This document shows positions 10,483 through 19,230 of a stretch of 64,000 bases of DNA, one piece after another; position 1 is the first letter of the stretch, and the number at the start of each line of letters is the position of its first letter. The stretch is from Synechococcus sp. MEDNS5 (GTDB lineage Bacteria; Cyanobacteriota; Cyanobacteriia; PCC-6307; Cyanobiaceae), in contig NZ_CP047952.1 of NCBI RefSeq assembly GCF_014279875.1, positions 1 to 64,000 on the forward strand. The letters are read 5' to 3'. The position numbers and the translations under genes are program-made. Below the pieces are notes generated by a model. That model was not told the DNA's origin. It did not search any database and worked only from the letters and a program-made list of their open reading frames with translations.

Positions 10483-11142
10483 GTGTCTGCATCTCACCAG
10501 GAGCCCTCACCTCGGCTTGCGCCGCTTCTGCGCTGGCTTGGGCTCACCCTGGTTCTGCTCCTCGCTTTGCAGATCGGCGTGGTGCTCAGCGCTGCGGAAT
10601 GGAGTGATGAGATTTACAAGCAGCTGTTGATCGAACGGTTGGTCAGTCAGGCGCCGATGGGGTTTATCGGTCTGCTGCTGATGCTTATCTCCTCGCGACT
10701 GGACCAGCCCGCGTCAGCGCGTACACCGATTCGGATCGTGGTTTGCGTGCTTGCCGCACTGCTTGCTCTGGCCATGATCGCTGTGATTCCCCTTGGCATC
10801 AGTGGTAATCAGTCCCTCTCCGGCGAAGCCGATCAAAATCTGAATCAGAAGCGTGGGCAGTTAGAGATGGCGAGACAGCAGTCCGCCAATCCCGACAACG
10901 TGAAGATTCTGGGGGAGCAGCTCGCCCAGGCCGGTCAATTGCCCGCTGATGCAACCGATGAGGACAAGGCCAAGGCGGCGCAGGAGTTCATCGATAAGCA
11001 GTTGTCACAGATGGATCAGCAGATCCAACAGGCAGAACGCCAGCGCAACCTGGCGGTGAATCAGCGCCGTTTTGGAGGCACCATCAGTGCAGTGGTGCTC
11101 GCTGTGGCCTTGGCACTGCTCGCGATAGCCGCTGTCCTCTGA
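10483..11142 (+). CDS. HpsJ-like membrane protein
   Basis: The 219-residue protein has hydrophobic segments at about 17-38, 54-69, 83-105 and 199-219, and a Gln/Asp-rich hydrophilic loop (about 110-195) that may form coiled coil. This layout matches the cyanobacterial HpsJ family, named from hormogonium polysaccharide secretion in filamentous species; a unicellular organism would use it for something else, so the function is unknown. GTG at 10483 is the start. Only 41 bases separate it from queG on the other strand, so the two promoters must overlap. Confidence 0.75.
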   Translation: MSASHQEPSPRLAPLLRWLGLTLVLLLALQIGVVLSAAEWSDEIYKQLLIERLVSQAPMGFIGLLLMLISSRLDQPASARTPIRIVVCVLAALLALAMIAVIPLGISGNQSLSGEADQNLNQKRGQLEMARQQSANPDNVKILGEQLAQAGQLPADATDEDKAKAAQEFIDKQLSQMDQQIQQAERQRNLAVNQRRFGGTISAVVLAVALALLAIAAVL

Positions 11143-11167
11143 TCGCTGGTTAGGTTGGTGGACCACG

Positions 11168-11929
11168 TTGGCCGCAGGCCCCGGGCGTTCCTTGGTCCAG
11201 TCCAATCCAAGACCTGATCTGCCTCTTGGCGCCAGGCTTCAGCAGGATCTCAAGAATGACCTGATCGCAGGTCTGCTTGTGGTGATTCCTCTCGCCACCA
11301 CGATCTGGCTGGCCACCATTGTCAGCCGCTTCGTGCTGGCCTTCCTCACGTCGATCCCCAAGCAGTTCAATCCGTTCATCACGCTCAATCCACTTCTGCA
11401 GGATCTGATCAACCTGGCCCTTGGGCTCACGGTTCCTTTGCTTGGAATCCTGCTGATCGGTCTGATGGCCCGGAACATTGTGGGGCGCTGGTTGCTGGAG
11501 TTCGGTGAGGGAACCCTCCAGCGCATTCCGCTAGCAGGATCGGTCTACAAGACTCTCAAGCAACTCCTTGAAACCTTTCTGCGCGATAACTCCCAACGCT
11601 TTCGCAGGGTTGTTCTTGTTGAATATCCCAGGGAGGGTCTTTACAGCGTAGGTTTCGTCACAGGAGAAGTCGGACCCTCGCTGCAAGCGGAGCTTGAAGA
11701 GCGTTTGCTGAGTGTGTTTATCCCCACAGCACCCAATCCCACCACCGGTTGGTACACCCTCGTTCCTGAATCCTCTGTGAAGGATCTGAATCTTTCGGTT
11801 GAGGATGCCTTTAAGACGATCATTTCGGCCGGAATCGTGAACCCTGATGCCAGGGAAGCACCGGCTGGCCGCAGCTTTTCAAGCTTGATCGCCCAGCTCA
11901 GAGCCTCTGTGGCACCCTCATCCTCCTGA
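11168..11929 (+). CDS. DUF502 family membrane protein
   Basis: The 253-residue protein matches the DUF502 family, which is widespread in cyanobacteria and plants. It has two hydrophobic segments near residues 33-60 and 72-100 (GLLVVIPLATTIWLATI; LGLTVPLLGILLIGLMA). A conserved cytoplasmic part follows (TLQRIPLAGSVYKTLKQL, then VLVEYPREGLYSVGFVTG). The biochemical role is unknown. It is 25 bases after the HpsJ-like gene and 18 before nusB, so it is probably in one transcript with them. Confidence 0.85.
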   Translation: MAAGPGRSLVQSNPRPDLPLGARLQQDLKNDLIAGLLVVIPLATTIWLATIVSRFVLAFLTSIPKQFNPFITLNPLLQDLINLALGLTVPLLGILLIGLMARNIVGRWLLEFGEGTLQRIPLAGSVYKTLKQLLETFLRDNSQRFRRVVLVEYPREGLYSVGFVTGEVGPSLQAELEERLLSVFIPTAPNPTTGWYTLVPESSVKDLNLSVEDAFKTIISAGIVNPDAREAPAGRSFSSLIAQLRASVAPSSS

Positions 11930-11947
11930 GTCGTTCGTCAACGATCC

Positions 11948-12580
11948 ATGCAGACCCGTTCCCTCTCCCGTGAGCTCGCCTTGCTCGTGCTCAGCCAGTG
12001 CGCTGAGAGGGATCGTTCCCTTTCCGTCGACTCTCTCGAGGCTCTTCTGCAGAAAGCGCTGAACAGTTTGATGCAGCACTGGCGGGAGGTTCTCGATCGA
12101 TGTGCTGCTGATCTGGAGAAAGCCCAGCAATCCTTGTTGGACAGCGAGCTTCAGGAGGGATCAACGACCGCAGTCATGCCCGTTCGTGATCATTTGCGTG
12201 AATCCATAGCCAATGCGGAGCAGGTGCTGAACGGTCTCTCGGCAAGCCTTGAGTTACCCCGATTGTTGGCCCTGGCTGATCAGGAGATGGTGCAGAAGGA
12301 GGCGATGCACAGGATTCAACTGGTCCTCGATGCCCGTCCATCTCTTGATGACCAGCTCGATGGGGTGATGGAGGGCTGGCGTCTGAGCCGCCTTCCCCGC
12401 ATCGATCGCGACATCCTCCGCCTTGCTGTTGTTGATCTGCAATCGATGAAGACACCTGCGTCTGTCGCCTGTAACGAAGCCGTCGAGCTTGCCAACCGCT
12501 ATAGCGATGAGCAGGGTCGCCGCATGATTAATGGGGTGCTTCGCCGCCTGCAGAATGCCTCTTCCCAGGCAGTGTCCTGA
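11948..12580 (+). CDS. nusB: Transcription antitermination factor NusB
   Basis: NusB pairs with NusE (ribosomal protein S10) to promote rRNA transcription antitermination. The 210-residue product is longer than the typical 140, because about 70 residues with helical, coiled-coil character precede the core; this is usual in cyanobacteria. The C-terminal part carries the family pattern SRLPRIDRDILRLAVVDL and ACNEAVELANRYSDE. It is followed after five bases by ftsY, a pairing that suggests a transcription and secretion housekeeping operon. Confidence 0.92.
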   Translation: MQTRSLSRELALLVLSQCAERDRSLSVDSLEALLQKALNSLMQHWREVLDRCAADLEKAQQSLLDSELQEGSTTAVMPVRDHLRESIANAEQVLNGLSASLELPRLLALADQEMVQKEAMHRIQLVLDARPSLDDQLDGVMEGWRLSRLPRIDRDILRLAVVDLQSMKTPASVACNEAVELANRYSDEQGRRMINGVLRRLQNASSQAVS

Positions 12581-12585
12581 ACCTC

Positions 12586-13983
12586 ATGGTCTACGACTGG
12601 TTCAACCGGCAGTCTGAGACTGCTCCAACCCATCCCCCAACCGATCCCGAAGCGTCATCGCAGGATTCGCAGCAGGAAACGGCTGCCAATGTCGACGACG
12701 ATCCTCTGGAGTGGGCTCGGCAGGCCTATGCCCGCTTGAAAGCGCAGAAGGAGCAGGCCAACGCGATCACAGCAGAGCCAGAGTCAGAGTCAGCTGAGGC
12801 CGAGCCAGCTGAGGCCGAGCCAGCACCCGTTGCTGGTTTGTCCCTGCTTGAGCAGGCCGCGGCCCAACGCCAGGAACGACAGCAGCAGCTCGAACAGGAG
12901 CCGGAGGTCGCCGATCAACCGATCGCTGATGCGACCGTTGCAGCCGATCGCGACGAGGAGCCGAGTCTTGGTGAGTTCGACGACACCTTCACTTGGTCTG
13001 CGGAGGTGCTCGCTGCCCAGGGCCGTCAGGCAGGGCAGGTCACCCTGGAGGAGATCGACTGGCTCAGTCGCTTGCGGCAAGGCCTGGAGAAAACTCGACA
13101 GGGTTTTGTTACCGGGCTTCTGGAGAACCTGGGTGATGACCCTCTCACCCCGGAGGTGCTTGATGATCTGGAGTCGTTGCTGCTTCGCGCTGACGCCGGG
13201 GTGAAGGCCACCGACCAGGTGTTGGATGCCTTGCGCAAGCGCATGAACGAGCAGGTGGTGGATCCGAGCGAAGGCATCCGTTTTCTCAAGGAGCAGCTTC
13301 GAGATCTTTTAGATGCTCCGATTAAGTCAAGCGGCGTTGATCTTCTGGCACCTCAGCGCGGTCAGCTGAATGTTTGGCTCATGGTCGGTGTGAATGGCGT
13401 GGGAAAGACCACAACCCTCGGCAAGCTGGCCAATCTGGCGGTACGCAGCGGCTACTCCGCCATGATTGCTGCTGCCGACACGTTCCGGGCGGCTGCGGTA
13501 CAGCAGGTGCAGGTTTGGGGTGATCGCAGCGATGTTCCGGTGGTGGCCAACCCTTCGGCGAATGCCGATCCCGCAGCAGTGGTGTTTGATGCCATCGGGG
13601 CTGCCCGATCGAAAGGCACGGATCTGGTGCTCGTGGACACCGCAGGTCGCCTGCAGACCAAACACAACCTGATGGAAGAGCTCAACAAGATTCGCCGGGT
13701 CGTCGATCGCTTGGCTCCAGACGCAACCGTGGAATCTCTGCTTGTGCTCGATGCCAGCCAAGGACAGAACGGTCTCAAACAAGCGATGGCCTTTGCCCGT
13801 GCAGCCGGGCTGACCGGGGTGGTGATCACCAAACTCGATGGCACGGCCAGGGGGGGTGTCGCTCTGGCTGTTGCATCAGAAGCTGGGCTTCCGATCCGTT
13901 TCATCGGTGCCGGTGAAGGAATCCGTGATCTGCGGCCTTTCAACAGTTTTGAATTTGTGGAAGCGCTGCTCGCCGGTCGCTGA
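12586..13983 (+). CDS. ftsY: Signal recognition particle receptor FtsY
   Basis: FtsY is the SRP receptor GTPase that docks ribosomes making membrane proteins. The 465-residue protein has an acidic, low-complexity A domain (about 1-150, rich in Glu, Ala and Gln) and then the NG GTPase domain. The motifs are GVNGVGKTTTLGKL (about 267), DTAGRLQ (about 351) and TKLDGTARGG (about 416). The A domain contains a perfect 15-base tandem duplication (12792-12821). Confidence 0.97.
   Translation: MVYDWFNRQSETAPTHPPTDPEASSQDSQQETAANVDDDPLEWARQAYARLKAQKEQANAITAEPESESAEAEPAEAEPAPVAGLSLLEQAAAQRQERQQQLEQEPEVADQPIADATVAADRDEEPSLGEFDDTFTWSAEVLAAQGRQAGQVTLEEIDWLSRLRQGLEKTRQGFVTGLLENLGDDPLTPEVLDDLESLLLRADAGVKATDQVLDALRKRMNEQVVDPSEGIRFLKEQLRDLLDAPIKSSGVDLLAPQRGQLNVWLMVGVNGVGKTTTLGKLANLAVRSGYSAMIAAADTFRAAAVQQVQVWGDRSDVPVVANPSANADPAAVVFDAIGAARSKGTDLVLVDTAGRLQTKHNLMEELNKIRRVVDRLAPDATVESLLVLDASQGQNGLKQAMAFARAAGLTGVVITKLDGTARGGVALAVASEAGLPIRFIGAGEGIRDLRPFNSFEFVEALLAGR
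12792..12821 (+). repeat. Two perfect 15-bp tandem copies in ftsY
   Basis: The unit AGCTGAGGCCGAGCC occurs twice in a row without mismatch, adding a five-residue AEAEP-type repeat to the acidic A domain of FtsY. Because the unit length is a multiple of three, expansion or contraction keeps the frame. Confidence 0.85.
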
Positions 13984-14057
13984 GTGATCGCTTGCCCTTG
14001 GGCTGCAGTAGTTGGCAGTAAACCTTGCTACGTTGCGGGCCCTGCCGTGGTGGTGCC

Positions 14058-15470
14058 GTGAGCAGCAAGCCACCACGGCGACATCCGGCCTCTCCTGCCC
14101 GTAGTGCCAGTCAGCAGCCCCTGACGGCGACGGCATCACTGCGTCAGCTTCTCGACAGCCTGGTTCGCGAACAACGCTCCAACCAGGAGCTGTTGGTGTC
14201 GCTCGGATTCGCTCTGCGCAGTTTCACCAACCTCAACCGTTTTCTCGAACTCGTCCCCGTCGTGGCAGCCCGCCTGGTTGGCGTTGAAGGCGCACTGCTG
14301 GTGCCGTTTCAGGGGGATGGTCGCCTCTGGGCGGATCAGATTCAGATGCTCCCCGGCGTGCGTTCGGCGTCGCTGCTCCAGACGTTGAGCCAGCACGAAC
14401 CTGGCCGGTCTGCAGGGTTCGGCTCTGATGAAGCTCTTGTGCTGTCGCTGGATCGGCTGGTTCAGGGTCAGCTGGGGTCTGCCGGGATGTTCGCCACCTC
14501 TGTGGTGGCGAGGGGCCGACAGCGAGGTCGTCTTTATGTATTTGAGCCCAAAGGGTCTCTGGTGTGGAGCGATGTGCATCGCCGGCAGGTGCAACTGGTT
14601 GCTGATCTCACCGGTGTTGCGATCGAAAACGACCAGATGCTGCAGGAGGCCAGGCGCCATGAGCGCGTGGATCGTCAGCTCAGCATCGGCGCGGAGATCC
14701 AGGCGCAGCTCCTGCCGGATCATTGCCCGGTGATTGAAGGTGTTGAGCTGGCGGCGCGCTGTCGGCCGGCGTTTCAAGTGGGTGGCGATTACTACGACTT
14801 CATTCCAACCCGCCCCGAGTTGATCGGACGTCGCCGTGAACGGGGTCGCTGGGCCCTGGTGATGGGTGATGTGATGGGCAAGGGGGTGCCTGCGGGGCTC
14901 TTGATGACCATGCTTCGCGGCATGTTGCGGGCCGAGGTGCTGAGTGGATTGCCGCCGGATCGGATTCTTCACGATCTCAATCAGCTGGCTCTTGAGGATC
15001 TGTCCCAGTCCCATCGCTTCGTGACCCTCTTTTATTCGGATTTCGATCCCCGAACCCGACGCTTGCGTTTTGCCAATGCCGCGCACAATCCGCCCTTGAT
15101 CTGGCGCGCTCAGCAACGCACGATCAGCCGTCTGGATGCGCCGGGATTGTTGATCGGCCTGCAGCCTGAGGCGGATTACGGCACTGGCTCCATCGTTTTG
15201 GAACCTGGAGATGTGCTGCTCTATTACACCGATGGCGTGACCGAAGCTCCAGGTATCACCGGGGATCGCTTTGATGAAGCAAGGCTGATCCGCAGCCTGG
15301 AATCAGCCTGCCGCTCCGGCACTGGTTCGCAGGGAATTCTCGATCAGTTGTTCGACCGCCTGGATCGTTTCGTCGGGGCCGATCGTCAGCTGGAAGATGA
15401 TGCCTCGATGGTGGTGTTGAAGGTGCGTGAGGAGGTGATGCTCCCCTCGGTTCCCCGTTCTCCGGCCTGA
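14058..15470 (+). CDS. PP2C/SpoIIE-type serine phosphatase with GAF-like domain
   Basis: The C-terminal part (about residues 225-460) is an RsbU/SpoIIE-class PPM phosphatase, shown by VGGDYYDF, VMGDVMGKGVPAGLLM, FANAAHNPPLIW, LLYYTDGVTEA and DDASMVV, which supply the metal-binding acidic residues. The N-terminal part (about 45-200) resembles a GAF sensor domain. Such proteins usually control partner-switching by dephosphorylating an anti-sigma antagonist; no anti-sigma gene is adjacent, so the target is unknown. I prefer GTG 14058 (VSSKPPRRH) to the earlier frame opening at 14025. Confidence 0.88.
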   Translation: MSSKPPRRHPASPARSASQQPLTATASLRQLLDSLVREQRSNQELLVSLGFALRSFTNLNRFLELVPVVAARLVGVEGALLVPFQGDGRLWADQIQMLPGVRSASLLQTLSQHEPGRSAGFGSDEALVLSLDRLVQGQLGSAGMFATSVVARGRQRGRLYVFEPKGSLVWSDVHRRQVQLVADLTGVAIENDQMLQEARRHERVDRQLSIGAEIQAQLLPDHCPVIEGVELAARCRPAFQVGGDYYDFIPTRPELIGRRRERGRWALVMGDVMGKGVPAGLLMTMLRGMLRAEVLSGLPPDRILHDLNQLALEDLSQSHRFVTLFYSDFDPRTRRLRFANAAHNPPLIWRAQQRTISRLDAPGLLIGLQPEADYGTGSIVLEPGDVLLYYTDGVTEAPGITGDRFDEARLIRSLESACRSGTGSQGILDQLFDRLDRFVGADRQLEDDASMVVLKVREEVMLPSVPRSPA

Positions 15471-15502
15471 CAAGCTGAGGGCATCTGAGCAGAGGTGAGG
15501 GG

Positions 15503-16915
15503 ATGGCTGGCGGAGTGACAGGAGGAGGCTCTGCAACCTGGAGTGATCGCTTCGAGCAGGGATTGCATCCAGCGATTGAGCGTTTCAATGCCTCCATCGG
15601 CTTTGACATCACCCTTCTGCAGGAAGATCTCGACGGATCCATGGCCCACGCCCGCATGCTCGCGCAGTGCGGTGTGATCAGTGAGGCTGAGGCGAATCAG
15701 CTCTGCGGTGGCTTGGAGCAGATTCGGGCTGAGGCCGCCGAGGGCCGTTTCCAACCGGGCCTGGCCGATGAGGATGTGCACTTTGCGGTGGAGCGCCGGC
15801 TGATCACTCTGCTTGGACCTGTCGGCAAGAAATTGCACACCGGCCGCAGTCGTAATGACCAGGTGGGTACGGATCTGCGCCTTTGGCTGCGGCGACGCAT
15901 CGATGAGCTCATTCCCCAGGTGCAGACGTTTCAACGGGCTCTTCTGCGTCAGGCCCTGAGCCACCGGCAGACGTTGATTCCCGGGTATACCCACCTGCAG
16001 CGCGCGCAACCGGTGTGTCTGGCCCACCATCTGCTGGCCTATGTGGAGATGCTTGAGCGGGATCGTCAGCGTCTTGAGGATGTGCGCAAGCGCGTGAATG
16101 TTTCACCGCTGGGTGCCGCGGCTCTGGCCGGAACTCCCGTGCCCATCGATCGGCGCAGCACCGCCGCGGCCCTTGGTTTCGACAGCCTCTATGCCAACAG
16201 CCTTGATGCCGTGAGTGACAGGGATTTTGCGGTGGAATTCTCTGCGGCGATCTCTCTGGTGATGGTGCATCTCAGCCGCCTTGGGGAAGAGGTGATCTTC
16301 TGGGCTTCCGAGGAATGCGGCTTTGTTCGGCTCAGTGATCGCTGCGCAACTGGCAGCAGCCTGATGCCCCAGAAGAAAAATCCGGATGTTCCCGAATTGG
16401 TAAGGGGAAAGTGCGGACGGGTGTTTGGTCATCTTCAGGGCCTGCTGACGATGATCAAGGGCTTGCCACTGGCTTACAACAAGGATTTTCAAGAAGACAA
16501 GGAGGCCTTGTTCGATGTGGTCTCTACAGGTTCCCATTGCCTGGAAGCGATGACGATCCTGATGGATGAGGGCCTCAGCTTCAGGGAGGACCGTCTGGAA
16601 GCAGCGGTGGCTGCCGATTTCTCCAATGCCACCGACGTGGCTGATTACCTGGTGGCCCGCCAGGTTCCCTTCCGGGAGGCGTATCAGATCGTGGGTTCGG
16701 TGGTGAAACAGTGTCTGAGCGAGGGCTTGTTGCTGCGCGACCTCAGCCTGGATCGCTGGCAGAGTTTTCATCCGGCGATTGAATCCGATCTCCATGAGGC
16801 ACTGGCTCCTCGCCAGGTTGTGGCGGCGCGGACCAGTGAGGGCGGAACAGGCTTCGATCGTGTGGAGGAACAGTTATCAGCTTGGGTTGAGCGTTTGGAC
16901 TTAGCGAATGGATGA
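15503..16915 (+). CDS. argH: Argininosuccinate lyase
   Basis: ArgH splits argininosuccinate into arginine and fumarate, the last step of arginine synthesis. The 470-residue protein carries the fumarase-superfamily signature [12 protein letters not shown] at about 281-292, with the catalytic loop Ser, and an early HTGRSRNDQ motif. The ATG at 15503 is preceded by a purine-rich ribosome-binding site (GAGGTGAGGGG). It lies 32 bases after the phosphatase gene. Confidence 0.97.
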   Translation: MAGGVTGGGSATWSDRFEQGLHPAIERFNASIGFDITLLQEDLDGSMAHARMLAQCGVISEAEANQLCGGLEQIRAEAAEGRFQPGLADEDVHFAVERRLITLLGPVGKKLHTGRSRNDQVGTDLRLWLRRRIDELIPQVQTFQRALLRQALSHRQTLIPGYTHLQRAQPVCLAHHLLAYVEMLERDRQRLEDVRKRVNVSPLGAAALAGTPVPIDRRSTAAALGFDSLYANSLDAVSDRDFAVEFSAAISLVMVHLSRLGEEVIFWASEECGFVRLSDRCATGSSLMPQKKNPDVPELVRGKCGRVFGHLQGLLTMIKGLPLAYNKDFQEDKEALFDVVSTGSHCLEAMTILMDEGLSFREDRLEAAVAADFSNATDVADYLVARQVPFREAYQIVGSVVKQCLSEGLLLRDLSLDRWQSFHPAIESDLHEALAPRQVVAARTSEGGTGFDRVEEQLSAWVERLDLANG

Positions 16916-17034
16916 ACATTTCGCGTGGACGGGTCTACGCTGAACAAGCCGGAGGTGATGCGTTCCTTTACTGGACCTTGACCCGATGGCTTGTCTGATC
17001 CCAAGGATCTCTTTCATTCAGGTTCATCAGGAAC
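16916..17034 (+). promoter_or_regulatory. Leader region of the RRM-protein gene
   Basis: This 119-base gap contains a near-perfect Shine-Dalgarno sequence, GGAGGTGAT at 16951-16959, that is not placed before the rbp start. A seven-codon frame begins at ATG 16958 and a 28-codon frame at ATG 16986, the latter running into rbp in another frame. Cyanobacterial rbp genes are known to be temperature-controlled with long leaders; control here is inferred. Confidence 0.3.
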
Positions 17035-17628
17035 GTGAGCATTTTTGTAGGCAATTTGCCCTTCCGCGCTGAGCAGGAAGACGTCATTGAATTGTTCGCT
17101 GCTTTTGGAGAGGTCACGAACTGTGCCCTTCCCCTTGAGCGCGACACCGGTCGCAAACGTGGTTTTGCTTTCGTGGAAATGGCTGATGACGCGGCCGAAG
17201 CCGCTGCCATTGAAGCCCTCCAGGGTGCAGAACTGATGGGCCGTCCCTTGCGCATCAACAAGGCGGAGCCCCGCGGCAGCGCACCCCGTCGTGGCGGTGG
17301 TGGTGGCGGCTACGGCGGTGGTGGCGGTGGTGGGGGCTACGGCGGTGGCGGCGGCTATCGCGGTGGCGGTGGCGGCTACAACGATGGCGGCGGTGGTGGT
17401 GGCTATCGCGGCGGCGGTGGCGGCGGCTATGGCGGTGGAGGTGAACGCCCTTCGGGTGCCCGTGGCTGGGAAGATCGCAGTTACGGCGGTGGCGGTGGAG
17501 CCGCTGGCGGTGGCTACAGCGATGGTGGCGGCGGAGATGACGGCCGCAGTCGTCGCCGGCGTGGTGGAGCCGCACCCAGTGAGGGCGGCGGAGATGACTA
17601 CAGCGGCTACGGCGGCGCTGAAGGCTGA
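17035..17628 (+). CDS. rbp: Glycine-rich RNA-binding protein (single RRM)
   Basis: The first 80 residues form an RNA recognition motif with RNP2 (IFVGNL) and RNP1 (KRGFAFVEM). The remaining part is dominated by Gly-Gly-Tyr and Gly-Gly-Gly repeats, interrupted by Arg and Asp residues, and is surely disordered. Cyanobacterial Rbp proteins of this type bind mRNA, help target photosystem mRNAs to thylakoids and are often cold-induced. At 197 residues it is longer than the 100-residue minimal Rbp because of an expanded glycine tail. GTG at 17035 is preceded by CAGGAAC. Confidence 0.93.
   Translation: MSIFVGNLPFRAEQEDVIELFAAFGEVTNCALPLERDTGRKRGFAFVEMADDAAEAAAIEALQGAELMGRPLRINKAEPRGSAPRRGGGGGGYGGGGGGGGYGGGGGYRGGGGGYNDGGGGGGYRGGGGGGYGGGGERPSGARGWEDRSYGGGGGAAGGGYSDGGGGDDGRSRRRRGGAAPSEGGGDDYSGYGGAEG
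17293..17540 (+). repeat. GGC/GGT-rich low-complexity coding repeat
   Basis: The tail of the RRM gene is an irregular array of GGC and GGT codons with scattered TAC or TAT. Repeated blocks of about 12-15 bases make slippage or recombination likely, so tail length may vary between strains. This is also why long shadow frames appear on both strands here. Confidence 0.8.
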
Positions 17629-17646
17629 CTCTTCCGCTTTGTCTCG

Positions 17647-18651
17647 TTAGAGCCCGGCATCGATCAGCTGCCGGGCTGATGCCTCCAGCACTGTGAGATC
17701 TGCGCCGGCACGCTGCGCCTTCTCACCCAGATCACGTCGCCAGTGACGGGCACCAGGAACTCCTTCCACCAGTTGTAAGAGATGGCGGCCAATATCCCAG
17801 AGCCGGCCTCCGCGCTGCAGGTGCCGTTCGGCGTGCGGAATCAGGCCCATCAGTACGTCCGAAGCCCGTACGCTTTGAGGGGGATCCCTGTAGATCAGCG
17901 CATCCACTGAAGCCCAGCGCAAGGGGTGGGCATAGGCCGCACGACCCACCATGGCACCGTCACAGTGCTGCAAGGCATCAAGGCATTGTTCCGGTGTGTC
18001 GAGGCCTCCGTTCAGTTCGATCGTGAGCTGTGGTCTGCGCTCTTTCAGGGCGATCACCCGGTCGTGCTGCAGGGGGGGAATCGTGCGGTTTTGTTTGGGG
18101 TCGAGACCCTCCAGCCAGGCTTTGCGTGCATGCACGCTGAAGCGAGAGGCTCCGGCATCGGCCACCCGGTCCACGAAGGCCGTGAGCAGATCGTCGCTGT
18201 CGAGATCATCGATCCCCACGCGGTGCTTCACCGTGACGGGCCGATCGCTGGCCGACACCATCGCCTCCACGCACTGCGCCACCCGCTCTGGTTCCGCCAT
18301 CAGACAGGCACCGAAATTGCCGGCCTGCACCCGCGGGCTGGGGCAGCCCACATTCAGGTTGATTTCGTCGTAGCCCCAGTCCGCCGCCATGCGGCTGGCT
18401 TCGGCCAGCAGCTCGGGATCATCGCCTCCCACCTGCAGCACGATCGGATGTTCTTCTGGATCGAAACCGAGCAGCCGTTCCCTGCGGTTGCTGTGGTGCA
18501 GCGCCTGGGCCACCACCATTTCGCTGTACAGCAGCGAACGGCGGCTGATCTGCCGCATCAACTGGCGGAAATGCCGGTCGGTGCAGTCCAGCATCGGGGC
18601 GACGCTGAAACGCCAGGGGGGTTCCCGATCGGCATCGGTGAGGGAATCCAT
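17647..18651 (-). CDS. dusA: tRNA-dihydrouridine synthase A
   Basis: DusA uses FMN and NADPH to reduce uridines in the tRNA D loop. The 334-residue protein shows the FMN-binding start FSVAPMLDCTDRHFR, LQVGGDDPE and the active-site region NLNVGCPSPRVQAGNFGACLM, whose Cys in GACLM is the catalytic proton donor. The length and motifs fit DusA rather than DusB or DusC. It ends 18 bases from the RRM gene, tail to tail, and starts 60 bases from msrB, head to head. Confidence 0.93.
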   Translation of the reverse strand: MDSLTDADREPPWRFSVAPMLDCTDRHFRQLMRQISRRSLLYSEMVVAQALHHSNRRERLLGFDPEEHPIVLQVGGDDPELLAEASRMAADWGYDEINLNVGCPSPRVQAGNFGACLMAEPERVAQCVEAMVSASDRPVTVKHRVGIDDLDSDDLLTAFVDRVADAGASRFSVHARKAWLEGLDPKQNRTIPPLQHDRVIALKERRPQLTIELNGGLDTPEQCLDALQHCDGAMVGRAAYAHPLRWASVDALIYRDPPQSVRASDVLMGLIPHAERHLQRGGRLWDIGRHLLQLVEGVPGARHWRRDLGEKAQRAGADLTVLEASARQLIDAGL

Positions 18652-18711
18652 CCCCCCATGGTGCCTGGCCTTGGGGTTCGGTTTGCTTAGAACAGTTGGA
18701 TAACAGCTGAG

Positions 18712-19230
18712 ATGACAGCGATGACTCCCACTCTTGAGCAGTGGTTGCTGAGCCGCCGTTCCTTGATGGTGGCGATGGCAGCGGGTTTGTTTGGGGTGTT
18801 CAGGGCTCCAGACCGGGTGTTGGCGGCCTCCAAGGCGTCGGATGCAGCCTGGGATCTAACGGATGCGCAATGGAAGAAGCGCCTCACACCGGAGGCCTAT
18901 TCGGTGTTGCGCAAGGAGGGCACTGAACGTCCGTTCACGAGTGCGTTGAACAACGAGAAACGAACTGGCACCTATCACTGTGCCGGTTGCGATCTGCCTC
19001 TGTTCTCGTCGAAAGCCAAGTTCGACAGTGGCACCGGCTGGCCCAGTTTCTTCGAGCCTTTGCCAGGTGCGATTGGTACAAAAGTAGATTTCAAGCTGAT
19101 CGTTCCGCGCACGGAATACCACTGCAGCCGCTGCGGCGGACACCAGGGCCATGTGTTCAATGACGGCCCCCGGCCAACCGGCAAGCGCTATTGCAACAAC
19201 GGAGTTGCCTTGCGCTTCCAGCCTGCTTGA
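18712..19230 (+). CDS. msrB: Peptide-methionine (R)-S-oxide reductase, probably exported
   Basis: MsrB repairs the R form of oxidised methionine in proteins. The 172-residue protein has the two structural CxxC zinc sites (CAGC, CSRC), the substrate motif GTGWPSF and the catalytic Cys161 in RYCNNG. The N-terminus (SRRSLMVAMAAGLFGVF, residues 14-30) has two arginines ahead of a hydrophobic stretch, which looks like a Tat signal; this suggests a lumenal or periplasmic enzyme. The start could be ATG 18712 or ATG 18721. It overlaps the beginning of the following flavoprotein frame. Confidence 0.92.
   Translation: MTAMTPTLEQWLLSRRSLMVAMAAGLFGVFRAPDRVLAASKASDAAWDLTDAQWKKRLTPEAYSVLRKEGTERPFTSALNNEKRTGTYHCAGCDLPLFSSKAKFDSGTGWPSFFEPLPGAIGTKVDFKLIVPRTEYHCSRCGGHQGHVFNDGPRPTGKRYCNNGVALRFQPA

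Noticed and set aside
17293-17540. Repeat array resembling a CRISPR or satellite
   Set aside because: The repeats are glycine codons within the RRM protein, with no constant spacers.
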